Source of the DNA: Bacteroidota bacterium
GTDB lineage: Bacteria > Bacteroidota > Bacteroidia > Bacteroidales > SZUA-534
Assembly: GCA_020047835.1 (NCBI GenBank)
Contig: JAIFNJ010000002.1
Span: forward strand, 1-12,611
Reading direction: 5' to 3'
DNA length: 12,611 nt
This document shows positions 1 through 7,890 of the stretch, one piece after another. The notes under the pieces were generated by a model. It did not search any database. It worked only from the letters and a program-made list of their open reading frames with translations, and had not been told where the DNA came from. Made by a program: the position numbers and the translations under genes. Each line of letters opens with the position of its first letter. Position 1 is the stretch's first letter.

Positions 1-224
1 TCAACAACGTTTTCCCGCAATCAATTGGCAAAAACCATAAGTTTGGTTTCAACTGATTTGTATCGTTCCAGTAAGTTAAAAGTTGCCGATTTGGTTGAAC
101 TCGGTAGATTTCCTCATGGTAGTTGGTTTTCAGGACTATCAACCGATGACAAAAACCGCATTAAAATTTCGATGGATCAAGTTAATATAAGTTCGTTGGC
201 ATGGCGCGATATTACCGAATTAAT
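1..224 (+). CDS. ABC transporter ATPase, middle segment (FecE/BtuD type), in flipped orientation
   Basis: Reading from base 1 in frame 1, the plus strand gives an ABC-ATPase segment with no start or stop of its own: STTFSRNQLAKTISLV at the beginning, LKVADLVELGRFPH in the middle and LAWRDITEL near the end. This matches the stretch between Walker A and the signature motif in FecE/BtuD/HmuV-type ATPases of iron-chelate and cobalamin importers, where 'LxVxDLVxLGRxPH' is characteristic. It breaks off exactly where the signature (SDGE/LSGGQ) should follow. The part that precedes it in the protein lies on the opposite strand at 219-434, so this is the same gene with its 220-base end turned round. 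At the Q-loop position the sequence reads VSTD, with no glutamine. The family call is firm; whether the flipped arrangement exists in the cell is doubtful. Confidence 0.8.
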
Positions 225-226
225 AA
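217..226. other. Left inversion junction (palindromic microhomology)
   Basis: The ATPase coding sequence switches strand here. Leftward on the minus strand it is sensible as far as GQVIINS; rightward on the plus strand the other fragment is sensible as far as DITEL. The two readings meet at gaattaataa, containing the palindrome ATTAAT (219-224). Short self-complementary sequence at the meeting point is what a fold-back or template switch to the opposite strand would use. Confidence 0.75.
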
Positions 227-434
227 TTACCTGTCCAGCTATCGGAGGATGCAATTGACAAATAGTTCTAATAAAAGTACTTTTACCCACTCCATTTGGT
301 CCAATCAAAGCTATCAATTCACCCGGCTTAGCATGAGCATTTAATGTACCACCCAATTGATGCTTTTCACTGCCTTTCTGATAACCAATAGCCAGATTTT
401 TGATAATTAAACCGTTGACAGATTCGTATCTCAT
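219..434 (-). CDS. ABC transporter ATPase, N-terminal part (FecE/BtuD type)
   Basis: This is the N-terminal 70 or so residues of the nucleotide-binding subunit that powers the FecCD-type permease at 436-1464. Walker A is GPNGVGKST at residues 45-53, preceded by the usual 'KPGELIALIG' strand, and followed by ICQLHPPIAGQVIIN, the typical lead-in to the Q-loop region. The ATG at 434 follows the permease stop codon after one base, so the two are almost certainly co-translated. The reading frame runs on to 177 but from about residue 73 (VISRHANELILT) it no longer resembles an ATPase: that stretch is the antisense of the plus-strand fragment at 1-224. The true continuation is that fragment, with two or three codons missing. 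The break lies at the palindrome ATTAAT, 219-224. Substrate cannot be told from this subunit. Confidence 0.85.
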
Positions 435-435
435 T

Positions 436-1464
436 TTAGACTGTATGAGTAAGCTTTTGGTTCCTGATAATAATCCAAATTACAATGGGAATCCCTAATA
501 ATGCCGTAATCGAAGTAATGGGCAAAATGGTAGCATTTCCGGGTAATTGCGAGATAATATCACTTAACAGCATAGTATTCATTCCTAATAATATAGAGGC
601 CGGTACTAATACAAAATGATTGGCGGTATGAAACAACATTCTGGCAATATGCGGAATGGCAATTCCAATGAATCCAATGGGTCCACAAAATGCAGTTACC
701 GTGCCAGCCAGCATACTGGTACTTATAAAAATTAAAATTCGGGTTACCATAACATTCAATCCCATGGTCCGGGCATAATTTTCTCCTAATAGCAATACAT
801 TTAAACTTTTTGGTAAAATCAAGGCGATAAATAATCCCGCCAAAATGCTTGGAATAAAAATAAACAATTGATTATTGGTTACACCACCCAAACTTCCCAT
901 GGTCCAAATAACAAATGCTTTTACCGATGCATCGGATCCAAAATACTGCAAAATACTAATTAGTGCCGTGGCCGCGCTTCCGAACATGATACCAAATATT
1001 AGAATTGTCATAATATCACGAACACGGATACTTACTAACATGATAAATAATAAAATAACAGCAGAACCTATCCAGGCTGCAATTACTAATGCCCATTGAT
1101 TTAAAAGGTAATGAGTTCCTAAACTCAATAATGCGGGAAACCCTAAAACTAGCAACGCTACACCCAATCCGGCTCCCGAACTAATTCCCAAAATATAAGG
1201 CCCCGCTAAAGGATTTCTGAACAATGTTTGCATTTGCAAACCACTCACTGAAAGTGCAGCACCTGCAAAAACAGCCACCCAGGCTTTAGGTAAACGGAAT
1301 TCAAACAAAGTGGTAAACCAAACGGAATTTATGTCGCCGGTGAAAAGAGTAGTTAAAAATTCTTTGAAAGGGATTTTAACTGAACCCAAAGCCAGATCTG
1401 TCATAAAAAGGAAAAATCCTGTTATAATTAAAATGGCAAACCATATATAATTTTTTCGGTTCAA
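436..1464 (-). CDS. FecCD-family ABC transporter permease
   Basis: This is the inner-membrane channel subunit of an importer for iron chelates, heme or cobalamin (FecCD/BtuC family); 342 residues is the usual length. The family hallmark RNPLAGPYILGISSGAGLG starts at residue 83, and the cytoplasmic coupling region CGPIGFIGIAIPHIARML, which contacts the ATPase, lies in the C-terminal third. Many hydrophobic segments fit the roughly ten helices of the family. The start is taken as TTG at 1464, inside the TTGA overlap with the stop of the acetyltransferase gene. The next in-frame Met (residue 21) would cut off the first membrane helix, and homologues begin with a similar basic-then-hydrophobic stretch. 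The ATPase gene follows after one base. Family assignment is near certain; substrate is open. Confidence 0.95.
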   Translation of the reverse strand: MNRKNYIWFAILIITGFFLFMTDLALGSVKIPFKEFLTTLFTGDINSVWFTTLFEFRLPKAWVAVFAGAALSVSGLQMQTLFRNPLAGPYILGISSGAGLGVALLVLGFPALLSLGTHYLLNQWALVIAAWIGSAVILLFIMLVSIRVRDIMTILIFGIMFGSAATALISILQYFGSDASVKAFVIWTMGSLGGVTNNQLFIFIPSILAGLFIALILPKSLNVLLLGENYARTMGLNVMVTRILIFISTSMLAGTVTAFCGPIGFIGIAIPHIARMLFHTANHFVLVPASILLGMNTMLLSDIISQLPGNATILPITSITALLGIPIVIWIIIRNQKLTHTV

Positions 1465-1982
1465 ACAGTTGATTTTAAGATTGCAAAAATATGTTCATTT
1501 AAGTATTCTCCGTTTTTTATTACCGATTTTTCGAAAATAGCTTCTTGTTTAAAACCAGATTTTTGCAAAACGCGCATTGAAGCTGGGTTGTTTGAAAAAA
1601 CAGCGGCCCAAATACGATTAAAATCAAATTCATTAAAAGTGTATGTTACCATCCATTTTACAGAAAGGGTTGCAATTCCTTGGCCCCAATATTCATGACC
1701 TAACCAATAGCCTAATGCAGCACTCTTAAAATGAACATCGGTACCGGGAACAATCCCAATGTTCCCGATGGGATCTCCATCATAAACTATGGCAAAGTTT
1801 TCTGCTTTATCTTTTTTTTGATTTATTTCAATCCAGGTACAGCCATCATCATAAGTATATGGGTGAGGAAAAATGTCCATGACATAATTCCAAATCATTT
1901 TATTGTTTGCCTGACTTGCTAAAAATGACTCATCACCAAATTGCCAGTTCCTTATAAACAGTCGTTGGTTTAAGCGGTACAT
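1461..1982 (-). CDS. GNAT-family N-acetyltransferase (RimJ/RimL type)
   Basis: This 173-residue protein has the layout of an Acetyltransf_3/RimJ-RimL-like GNAT, which moves an acetyl group from acetyl-CoA to an amine, often a protein N-terminus or a small molecule. It starts with RLFIRNWQFGDESFL, the usual first strand and helix. The acetyl-CoA pyrophosphate loop appears as GYWLGHEYWGQGIAT (about residues 91-105), and the late motif NNPASMRVLQKSGF (about 131-144) is typical of the subfamily. Its ATG at 1982 overlaps the stop of the binding-protein gene by one base (TAATG), and its TGA overlaps the TTG start of the permease. It is thus embedded inside the transporter operon, between the binding protein and the permease. 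This is not a standard importer component, so its role there is unknown; modification of the ligand or of a siderophore-like compound is only a guess. Confidence 0.9.
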   Translation of the reverse strand: MYRLNQRLFIRNWQFGDESFLASQANNKMIWNYVMDIFPHPYTYDDGCTWIEINQKKDKAENFAIVYDGDPIGNIGIVPGTDVHFKSAALGYWLGHEYWGQGIATLSVKWMVTYTFNEFDFNRIWAAVFSNNPASMRVLQKSGFKQEAIFEKSVIKNGEYLNEHIFAILKSTV

Positions 1983-3130
1983 TATTTAAGCTTTTTATAG
2001 TAATACATGTTGGTATCAGCAATAATCCCGGGATGAAATATATTTATTAAATCGCTCAGAATCAATTGTGGATTTACAACCCCACTTTCCCAAAAATCAT
2101 TTCCCATCGTATTGCTTGATATTCTATTATTGTTGTTATACACCGTACCATCAATAAATGGTTTCAACTGACCCATTCGTGGATCCGTTTGCTTTATTTC
2201 ATCCAGTGAATTGGCCATACCTGTATGAATCCAAATTTCAGCTTTTTTTGAATTAAAAAAAACACTTTCCATGGAAAGTGCCAAGCTTTCTCTTGAAGTA
2301 TCTTCCTTCCACAGATAATTGCCTCCGGCATCACTTATAAACTGAGCCATAAACGAATTTCCACCGGGAACATACCAAACATCTTTCCAAGGCAGACTTG
2401 ACATTACCAGAGGTTTTTTTTCTATTTTGCTAACTTTCGAAAGCAACTCATTATACTGCAATTCAATGGTGGTAAAAAGTGAATCGGCCAAATCCTTTTT
2501 GTTATAAAAAAGTCCAAAAAACTTCAACCATTCTGTTTTTGCTAATGGTGATTCCTCCAAATATTCAGAAACCATAACAACCGGTATGCCCCATTCGGTA
2601 AATTTCTGATAAATTCCTTGCACTTCAGCACCAACTCCATAAGCAAATATTACATCGGGCTTTAAACTCAAAATAAGTTCATAATTCAAGGCTTGTTCAT
2701 TTCCAATGTCAAGGGTAATGCCACTTTCAATTTGTTGAACTATGGTTTGATTCGAAATTAATTTAGGATTAGTTACCCCAACAACGGAACTATCTTCACC
2801 CAAAAGGTGAATAAAGGCCAAATGAGTAGTAGAAAAGCATACCACCCGTTGTACCGGAATAGTAATACTATTCAATAAAGAATCATAGGGACTCAAAAGA
2901 TATTCAAAATGAATATCTTTTGCATGTTGCCACGGATTGCTTACTTTAATTCGAATTTTTTCATCGGACGATGATACTTGAAATCCCTGTGCATAGTTAA
3001 TAGTATCAATGGTATATAAAAGCGATTCATTTTCTTTATTTTTTAATACCGATTGGCATGCAACAAAAAGAAGCATCCATAAGATGCTTCCTAATAATCT
3101 ATATTTCATTACTTTTTTTGTTCGTTTCAT
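1982..3130 (-). CDS. Substrate-binding lipoprotein of an iron-chelate/cobalamin-type ABC importer
   Basis: This is the extracytoplasmic receptor of the transporter, of the class III periplasmic-binding-protein type (FecB/BtuF/FhuD fold). A basic start (MKRTKKVMKYR), a hydrophobic core and the lipobox LLFVAC give a lipidated Cys at residue 25. Characteristic segments are RVVCFSTTHLAFIHLLG (first lobe), VGVTNPKL, YELILSLKPDVIFAYG, and in the second lobe PWKDVWYVPGGNSFMAQFI and DAGGNYLW. The 382 residues include about 65 extra before the core domain, as is common in Bacteroidota members. ATG at 3130 overlaps the TGA of the repeat-protein gene by four bases (ATGA); a Met at residue 8 is an alternative start that keeps the signal peptide. 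The ligand could be an iron-siderophore, heme or a corrinoid. No TonB receptor is adjacent to settle it. Confidence 0.93.
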   Translation of the reverse strand: MKRTKKVMKYRLLGSILWMLLFVACQSVLKNKENESLLYTIDTINYAQGFQVSSSDEKIRIKVSNPWQHAKDIHFEYLLSPYDSLLNSITIPVQRVVCFSTTHLAFIHLLGEDSSVVGVTNPKLISNQTIVQQIESGITLDIGNEQALNYELILSLKPDVIFAYGVGAEVQGIYQKFTEWGIPVVMVSEYLEESPLAKTEWLKFFGLFYNKKDLADSLFTTIELQYNELLSKVSKIEKKPLVMSSLPWKDVWYVPGGNSFMAQFISDAGGNYLWKEDTSRESLALSMESVFFNSKKAEIWIHTGMANSLDEIKQTDPRMGQLKPFIDGTVYNNNNRISSNTMGNDFWESGVVNPQLILSDLINIFHPGIIADTNMYYYKKLK

Positions 3131-6100
3131 TCTTTGGTTTCTGAATAAAAAATGGAACGAGAAATATTTTGTCCATTCCTGAAATAATAGGTACCATAGG
3201 AATAGGTAACTTCAATGTATTCTTTTGCAATACCGTCATGATTCACAATAACCCGTTTTATCTTTTTGTTAGGTTTGTCATAATTTTCAACCGTAACTCC
3301 CAAAGGATAAAGCTTTGCCAATTCATTCAAAAACTTATTATCGCGCTGCTCCCCGGTATAATCAAATTCTTTTCCACCAAAAGAATTTTGTGAAGCGGCT
3401 AATTCTGCTTTTCGGCGTTTTTCTGCCTCTTCCTCAGCTAATGCTTTTTGTTCCTGTATTTTCTTTTCACACAACTCAATCTGAGCCTTAGGATATTTCT
3501 CAGTTGGCTTAATGCCTTGAGCATTTTTGTATAGCGACAATGCCGAAGTATAATCCAATGCTCTGAAGGCTTGATCGGCTTGAACAATGTAATTGGTATA
3601 ATCTTTATCAATTTTGTCTTGCTTTTCTTTATCTAACTTTTGTTGATCTATCAGGTTTTGTATTTCAACGAGTTTCGATTGTGGCAATGGATCTTTAGGT
3701 TTTAAATTCAATGCCAAAGAATATTGGTCTTTAGCCTCCAAATAGCTTTTTTGCCCTTTTAGCTGATCACCTTTTTGAATCGCCTGGTTGAATGAAGCTT
3801 CCAAATTAGCAGCATCTTCTTTTATTAAATTATTGATGCGGATAATCTGCTGATCAGGATAGGTTTCATCCGCTTTAATAGCTTTAGCATCAGAGTATCC
3901 CGACAAAGCATTGGTATAGTCTTTTAAAGCAAATAGCTTATCAGCAGCTAAAATTTTTGCATTATAGGCTTTTACTTTTGCCTGCAAATCAGCCTCTTTT
4001 TTCGCTGCTTCAGCTAGCAATTGATCAATTAGTACGATTTGATTTTTTGGATACTCCTCATTGGGAACAATTAGCTGCGCTTGCTGATACAAGGGTTTTG
4101 CCTGTTGATAGTTTTTTAGGTTGAATGAATTATCAGCCTTAGTTATTAATTGCTGATATTGCTGTTGCTTTTGTGCTAAATCAGCCAAAATAGTCTGCAT
4201 TTCAACAATCTTCTGTTTTGGAAGTGCTTCATCGGGCTTTAATTGTGAAGCTTGCTGATAGCTTTGCAATGCCCCATTGTAATTCTTCGAACCAACCATT
4301 GAAGCTGCTTCCTGCATTTTTTGGTCGTAGGCTCTTTGTTGAACCGCCATTGAACTGAGCAAATTATCGATTTCTGAAATTCGCTCTTTTGGATACATCA
4401 CAGCAGGTTTCAAAGTCAATGCCTCGGTATAGTTAGCTTTTGCCTCGGTATACTTTTTTTGATTAAAATTATTGTCGGCCAAAGTAATGAGCGAATTGTA
4501 CTTAGCCTCCAGTTGTTCTTTTTGATTTTTAAGCTGCAATTGCTCAGCCATCATTTTATCAATTTCCACAATCCTTTGGGTTGGATAAGTCTCTGCCGGT
4601 TTAACCAATAATGCCGATTTATATTGTTCCTTAGCTGCATCCAATTGATTTGATGTAAAGGAAGCATCGGCCAGCTTAATAAAATTGCTATATGAAAGTT
4701 CTTTTTGCTGTAATTGGGCAATCAATTGATTTAACTCAGCAATTTTCTGCTTAGGTAATGCCTCTTCAGGTTTTAATTGAGAGGCTTGCTGATAAGCAGT
4801 TAAAGAACCATTATAATTTTTGCTGGCATAAAGCATTTCTGCATCCTGCATTTTTTGATCGTATGCTTTCTGCTGAGCTAACATGGCTGTTAATAAGCTT
4901 TCAATTTCCGAAATTTTTTGTTTGGGATAAGAAACCTCCGGTTTTAATACGGATGCTTGAGTATAACTATTTTTAGCCTCCGGATATTTCTTCTGTGCAA
5001 AAAGTGCGTCAGCACTGGTTATTAGTTGATTGTATTGGGCATCTAATTTATCCTTATCTGTTTTCAACCGCATTTGTTCTGCCAATAACCTATCAATTTC
5101 ATTGATTCGCTGGGTAGGATAGGCTTCGGTAGGTTTTATAGCTAAAGCTGATTGATACTTTGCTTTTGCATCATCCAGTTGCTTCACTGAAAATGAAGCA
5201 TCTGCCAATTTTATGAATTCCAGATAGGTTGCTTCATTCTTCTTCATCGTTTCCAACAACCCGTTAATTTCCAAAATTTTCTGCTTTGGATATGCTTCTT
5301 CGGGTTTTATTTGAGATGCCTGATTAAAATAGGATAATGCTTCGCCATACAATTTACCTGAAAATTTCACATCTCCATTTTGGATAGCGTCATTATATTT
5401 TCTGTTTTTATCGGCAATACCTGCAAACATGTTATCAATTTCAGTAATTCGTTGCTTAGGAAATACCTCTTCAGGCAATACAGCCGATGCCTGCTGATAA
5501 TAACCCTTGGCCTGTTCCCAGCTTTTAGCTGTATATTGCTGATTGGCTTGCAATATCAAGCCATCGTATTGCTTTTTAAGCTGATCTTGTTTTTGCTTAC
5601 TAACAAGTAACGCCGCTAATTTTGCATCAATTTCAGCAATCCGTTGTTTTGGGTAAGCTTCATTAGGCTTCAATTGCAAGGCACTGGTATAGGATGCTTT
5701 TGAATCTTGAAAATTATTATTCACAAAATTTTGGTCGGCCACTGTTATTAAAGCATTATATTTCTCGTTTAACGATTTTTCAGCAGCTAACATAAAATCG
5801 ATTTCTTCCAGTTTCTTTTTTGGATAAGACTCGTTGGGTTTTACTGAAAGCGCTTGGGAATAGAAATTTTTTGATTCTAAATATTTTTTTGAATTAAAGG
5901 TACTATCTAGTTTATTTTCTATCTCATTAATTCGGGTCTGCGGATAAAGTTCTGTGGGAAACAAATTCAGCGCATCTTGATAATCGACTTTAGCATCGTT
6001 CCATTTTTCAATGTTGAAATTATTGTCGGCGCGTGCAATGGCCAAATCATAAGCCCGGCGCTTGGATGCCATTTCGGCCAATAACTTATCAATTTCCGCA

Positions 6101-7617
6101 ATTTTTTGTTTTGGATAAACTTCGGTGTTTTTTAAGGTTACCGCTTGGTTGTATGATGTTTTAGCCAATTCATATTCTTTCTTATTAAATGCCGCATCAG
6201 CAGTTGCTATGGCTTTTTGATAATTTGCTTCCAGATCTTTTTTACGGGAATCAGCTAGCAAAAGCAATAAGGCATCAATTTCTTTAATTTTTGCTGCAGG
6301 ATAACTCTCGTTTGGTTTAATCGATAATGCTTGTTGGTAATTTCCTTTTGCCGATTCATATTGTTTACTAGTAAACGATTGATCGGCCAGTGCAATAAAC
6401 CCTTTATACTTTTCATCTATTGATTTACCAGCAGCTAATAAGTTATCTATTTCAGTAATTTTAGTTTTGGGATAAATTTCAGCTGGTTTAATGGTACTAG
6501 CTTTTACATAATTAAGCCGGGCATTGATTAAATCTTTTTGATTAAATCCAGCATCAGCTAATGCTATGGCAGCCAAATAGGCTTTTTCAATTTCCTCTTT
6601 CGATTTTTTATCGCTATCTAATTGGGCAATCAAAGCAGTAAGCTCAGCTATTTTATCTTTCGGGTATTGCTCAGTCGGCTTAATCCCCGAAGCTTCGGTA
6701 AATTTTGCTAACGCATTGGTGTATTGTTTTGCTGTAATCGCTTTATCTCCGGCAATTATAGCATTTTTGTAGGCAATTAAACTGGGATCATCCTCCGATT
6801 TAACCAGCAACTTGTCAAGTGCTGCCAATTGGTCTTTTGGATATTGTTTTTCTTTATATTTGAGTGCCCTGATGTAATACTTTTGTGCATTTACATAATC
6901 TTGCTGTTGAAAGTATTGATCGGCTTCTTTAACATTCTTTTCGTAGTTTTTTTCCGCATTTTGATCCTGCTTCAAAATATTGTCAATCATCACAATTTGT
7001 TCATCTGGATAGGGATCATAAGGATCTAAGTCAATTGCTTTATCATACAATTCAATAGCTGCATCGTAGTCTTTAACATTAAAAGCTTCGTCAGCTTGAG
7101 CAATAATTTTATTAAAGGACTCTTTTCTTGCTTTTTCGTATTGAAGCATTAAGGCTTTAATGCGTTTTTGCATATTGGTGGTATAAACCAAATCATAATC
7201 AAAATCACCCACTGAAGCATTAAACTCAAACTTTCCAATGGGTTCATCAAACAAGGACGCATCAAAACCTTCAATTTCAGGAATTAGTTCAATGGCAAAT
7301 TTATTATTCCAAATTCCCACATCATCTGAAGGCACTTTTGTGGTGAAAACCAGTTTTTTTGAGAAAAAACCTTGCTTACTAAAAACCAATTCATAAACGC
7401 AATTGAGGTCAAGCCTCACAGTAAACTTGCCTTCAAAATCAGTACTAAATACTTTATCTTTAACACCATCTTTAATTAAATTGACTTTGGCATCCACCAA
7501 AGCTTCTCTTTCATATTTAACGGTTCCTTTTACTTCAAGATACCCTTGATCTTTTTGACCAAAAGACATCCAGACCAATAAAAATAAAAAGTAAATAAGG
7601 CTAATTATTTGCTTCAT
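3127..7617 (-). CDS. Giant exported TPR-like repeat protein (21 units)
   Basis: This is a 1496-residue protein of unknown function. In order: a signal peptide (residues 1-20, cleavage likely after SFG); a beta-sandwich domain of carboxypeptidase-regulatory/PEGA-like appearance (about 27-97; LEVKGTVKYEREALVDAKV, FEGKFTVRLDLN); a linker; about 21 TPR-like units from about 168 to 1385; a charged helix rich in Glu, Lys and Ala (about 1386-1405); and a C-terminal domain from about 1425 (YPLGVTVENY, RVIVNHDG, GTYYFRNGQ). Each unit follows the plan 'AD..F..K.Y..Ak..Y..Al..KP.E.YPK.KI.EId.LL', about 58 residues on average, so one TPR hairpin plus a third helix. Units at residues 775-952 and 953-1130 form two consecutive blocks of exactly 178 residues. 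One unit near 5880-5910 is short. The protein probably sits in the periplasm or on the envelope as a scaffold. It is first in the transporter operon and overlaps the binding-protein gene by four bases. Similar architectures occur in other Bacteroidota; none that I know of has a proven role. Confidence 0.88.
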   Translation of the reverse strand: MKQIISLIYFLFLLVWMSFGQKDQGYLEVKGTVKYEREALVDAKVNLIKDGVKDKVFSTDFEGKFTVRLDLNCVYELVFSKQGFFSKKLVFTTKVPSDDVGIWNNKFAIELIPEIEGFDASLFDEPIGKFEFNASVGDFDYDLVYTTNMQKRIKALMLQYEKARKESFNKIIAQADEAFNVKDYDAAIELYDKAIDLDPYDPYPDEQIVMIDNILKQDQNAEKNYEKNVKEADQYFQQQDYVNAQKYYIRALKYKEKQYPKDQLAALDKLLVKSEDDPSLIAYKNAIIAGDKAITAKQYTNALAKFTEASGIKPTEQYPKDKIAELTALIAQLDSDKKSKEEIEKAYLAAIALADAGFNQKDLINARLNYVKASTIKPAEIYPKTKITEIDNLLAAGKSIDEKYKGFIALADQSFTSKQYESAKGNYQQALSIKPNESYPAAKIKEIDALLLLLADSRKKDLEANYQKAIATADAAFNKKEYELAKTSYNQAVTLKNTEVYPKQKIAEIDKLLAEMASKRRAYDLAIARADNNFNIEKWNDAKVDYQDALNLFPTELYPQTRINEIENKLDSTFNSKKYLESKNFYSQALSVKPNESYPKKKLEEIDFMLAAEKSLNEKYNALITVADQNFVNNNFQDSKASYTSALQLKPNEAYPKQRIAEIDAKLAALLVSKQKQDQLKKQYDGLILQANQQYTAKSWEQAKGYYQQASAVLPEEVFPKQRITEIDNMFAGIADKNRKYNDAIQNGDVKFSGKLYGEALSYFNQASQIKPEEAYPKQKILEINGLLETMKKNEATYLEFIKLADASFSVKQLDDAKAKYQSALAIKPTEAYPTQRINEIDRLLAEQMRLKTDKDKLDAQYNQLITSADALFAQKKYPEAKNSYTQASVLKPEVSYPKQKISEIESLLTAMLAQQKAYDQKMQDAEMLYASKNYNGSLTAYQQASQLKPEEALPKQKIAELNQLIAQLQQKELSYSNFIKLADASFTSNQLDAAKEQYKSALLVKPAETYPTQRIVEIDKMMAEQLQLKNQKEQLEAKYNSLITLADNNFNQKKYTEAKANYTEALTLKPAVMYPKERISEIDNLLSSMAVQQRAYDQKMQEAASMVGSKNYNGALQSYQQASQLKPDEALPKQKIVEMQTILADLAQKQQQYQQLITKADNSFNLKNYQQAKPLYQQAQLIVPNEEYPKNQIVLIDQLLAEAAKKEADLQAKVKAYNAKILAADKLFALKDYTNALSGYSDAKAIKADETYPDQQIIRINNLIKEDAANLEASFNQAIQKGDQLKGQKSYLEAKDQYSLALNLKPKDPLPQSKLVEIQNLIDQQKLDKEKQDKIDKDYTNYIVQADQAFRALDYTSALSLYKNAQGIKPTEKYPKAQIELCEKKIQEQKALAEEEAEKRRKAELAASQNSFGGKEFDYTGEQRDNKFLNELAKLYPLGVTVENYDKPNKKIKRVIVNHDGIAKEYIEVTYSYGTYYFRNGQNISRSIFYSETKE
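4207..5283 (-). repeat. Higher-order triplet repeat inside the giant TPR-like gene (534-base period)
   Basis: The motif (Y/L)PKQKI recurs with its Gln-Lys-Ile codons at 5283-5275, 4749-4741 and 4215-4207, exactly 534 bases (178 codons) apart each time. Between these points, three successive TPR-like units repeat as a set: the first, second and third units of one block match the corresponding units of the next better than they match their own neighbours (FIKLADASF in both second units; AYDQKMQ in both returning first units; YPTQRI in both). The DNA copies have diverged visibly, so this is an old or fast-drifting tandem duplication of three units. Confidence 0.85.
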
Positions 7618-7711
7618 CCTAAATTAATAATCAAGTTGAAAATATTGGCAATTTAACCAAAAATGCTAAGTTTCTGCAATTATACAAGTAAATTCAAAAA
7701 AAACTCAATTG

Positions 7712-7719
7712 CAAAGATA
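7712..7719 (-). promoter_or_regulatory. Possible -7 element for the leftward operon
   Basis: caaagata reads TATCTTTG on the minus strand, an exact match to the Bacteroidota -7 consensus TAnnTTTG. It would put transcription start near 7705 and leave a leader of about 88 bases before the ATG at 7617. No good -33 TTTG is visible at the expected distance, so this is tentative. Confidence 0.4.
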
Positions 7720-7831
7720 TATAATTGAAAAAAAATAGGATACCTTAACAGCATATAATTAAAAAAGGTTCCTATTTAGTTTATCTTAATGAATGAGATA
7801 TACTAAAATAAAAATAAATATTGACAATACA

Positions 7832-7862
7832 TTTGTGATAATTTAAAAAGACTATATATTTG
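7832..7862 (+). promoter_or_regulatory. Bacteroidota-type promoter for the ygeY-ygeW pair
   Basis: TTTG at 7832-7835 (-33 element), a spacer of 19 bases and TATATTTG at 7855-7862 (-7 element, exact TAnnTTTG) make a complete primary-sigma promoter of Bacteroidota. Transcription would start near 7869, giving a short AT-rich leader of about 20 bases before the ATG at 7891. Confidence 0.7.
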
Positions 7863-7890
7863 AATAATTTCAAAACAAAATACTTAAATC

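Larger units (their letters stand above)
7618..7890. promoter_or_regulatory. Divergent AT-rich intergenic region
   Basis: This 273-base spacer lies between the leftward transporter operon and the rightward hydrolase operon. It is very AT-rich, has no convincing coding potential and contains a promoter-like element facing each way. No clear operator palindrome was seen. Confidence 0.7.

Noticed and set aside
177..218. Tail of the minus-strand ATPase frame (VISRHANELILT)
   Set aside because: It is the antisense of plus-strand ATPase sequence beyond the junction, not real C-terminal protein.
3127..7617. Repeats in this stretch as a CRISPR or non-coding tandem array
   Set aside because: The periodicity is in codons, the frame is open throughout, and the unit encodes a consistent helical protein motif.
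7821..7842. TTGACA with a downstream GATAAT, as a sigma-70 style promoter
   Set aside because: The spacing is only ten bases; the neighbouring TTTG / 19 bases / TATATTTG pair fits the Bacteroidota promoter much better.
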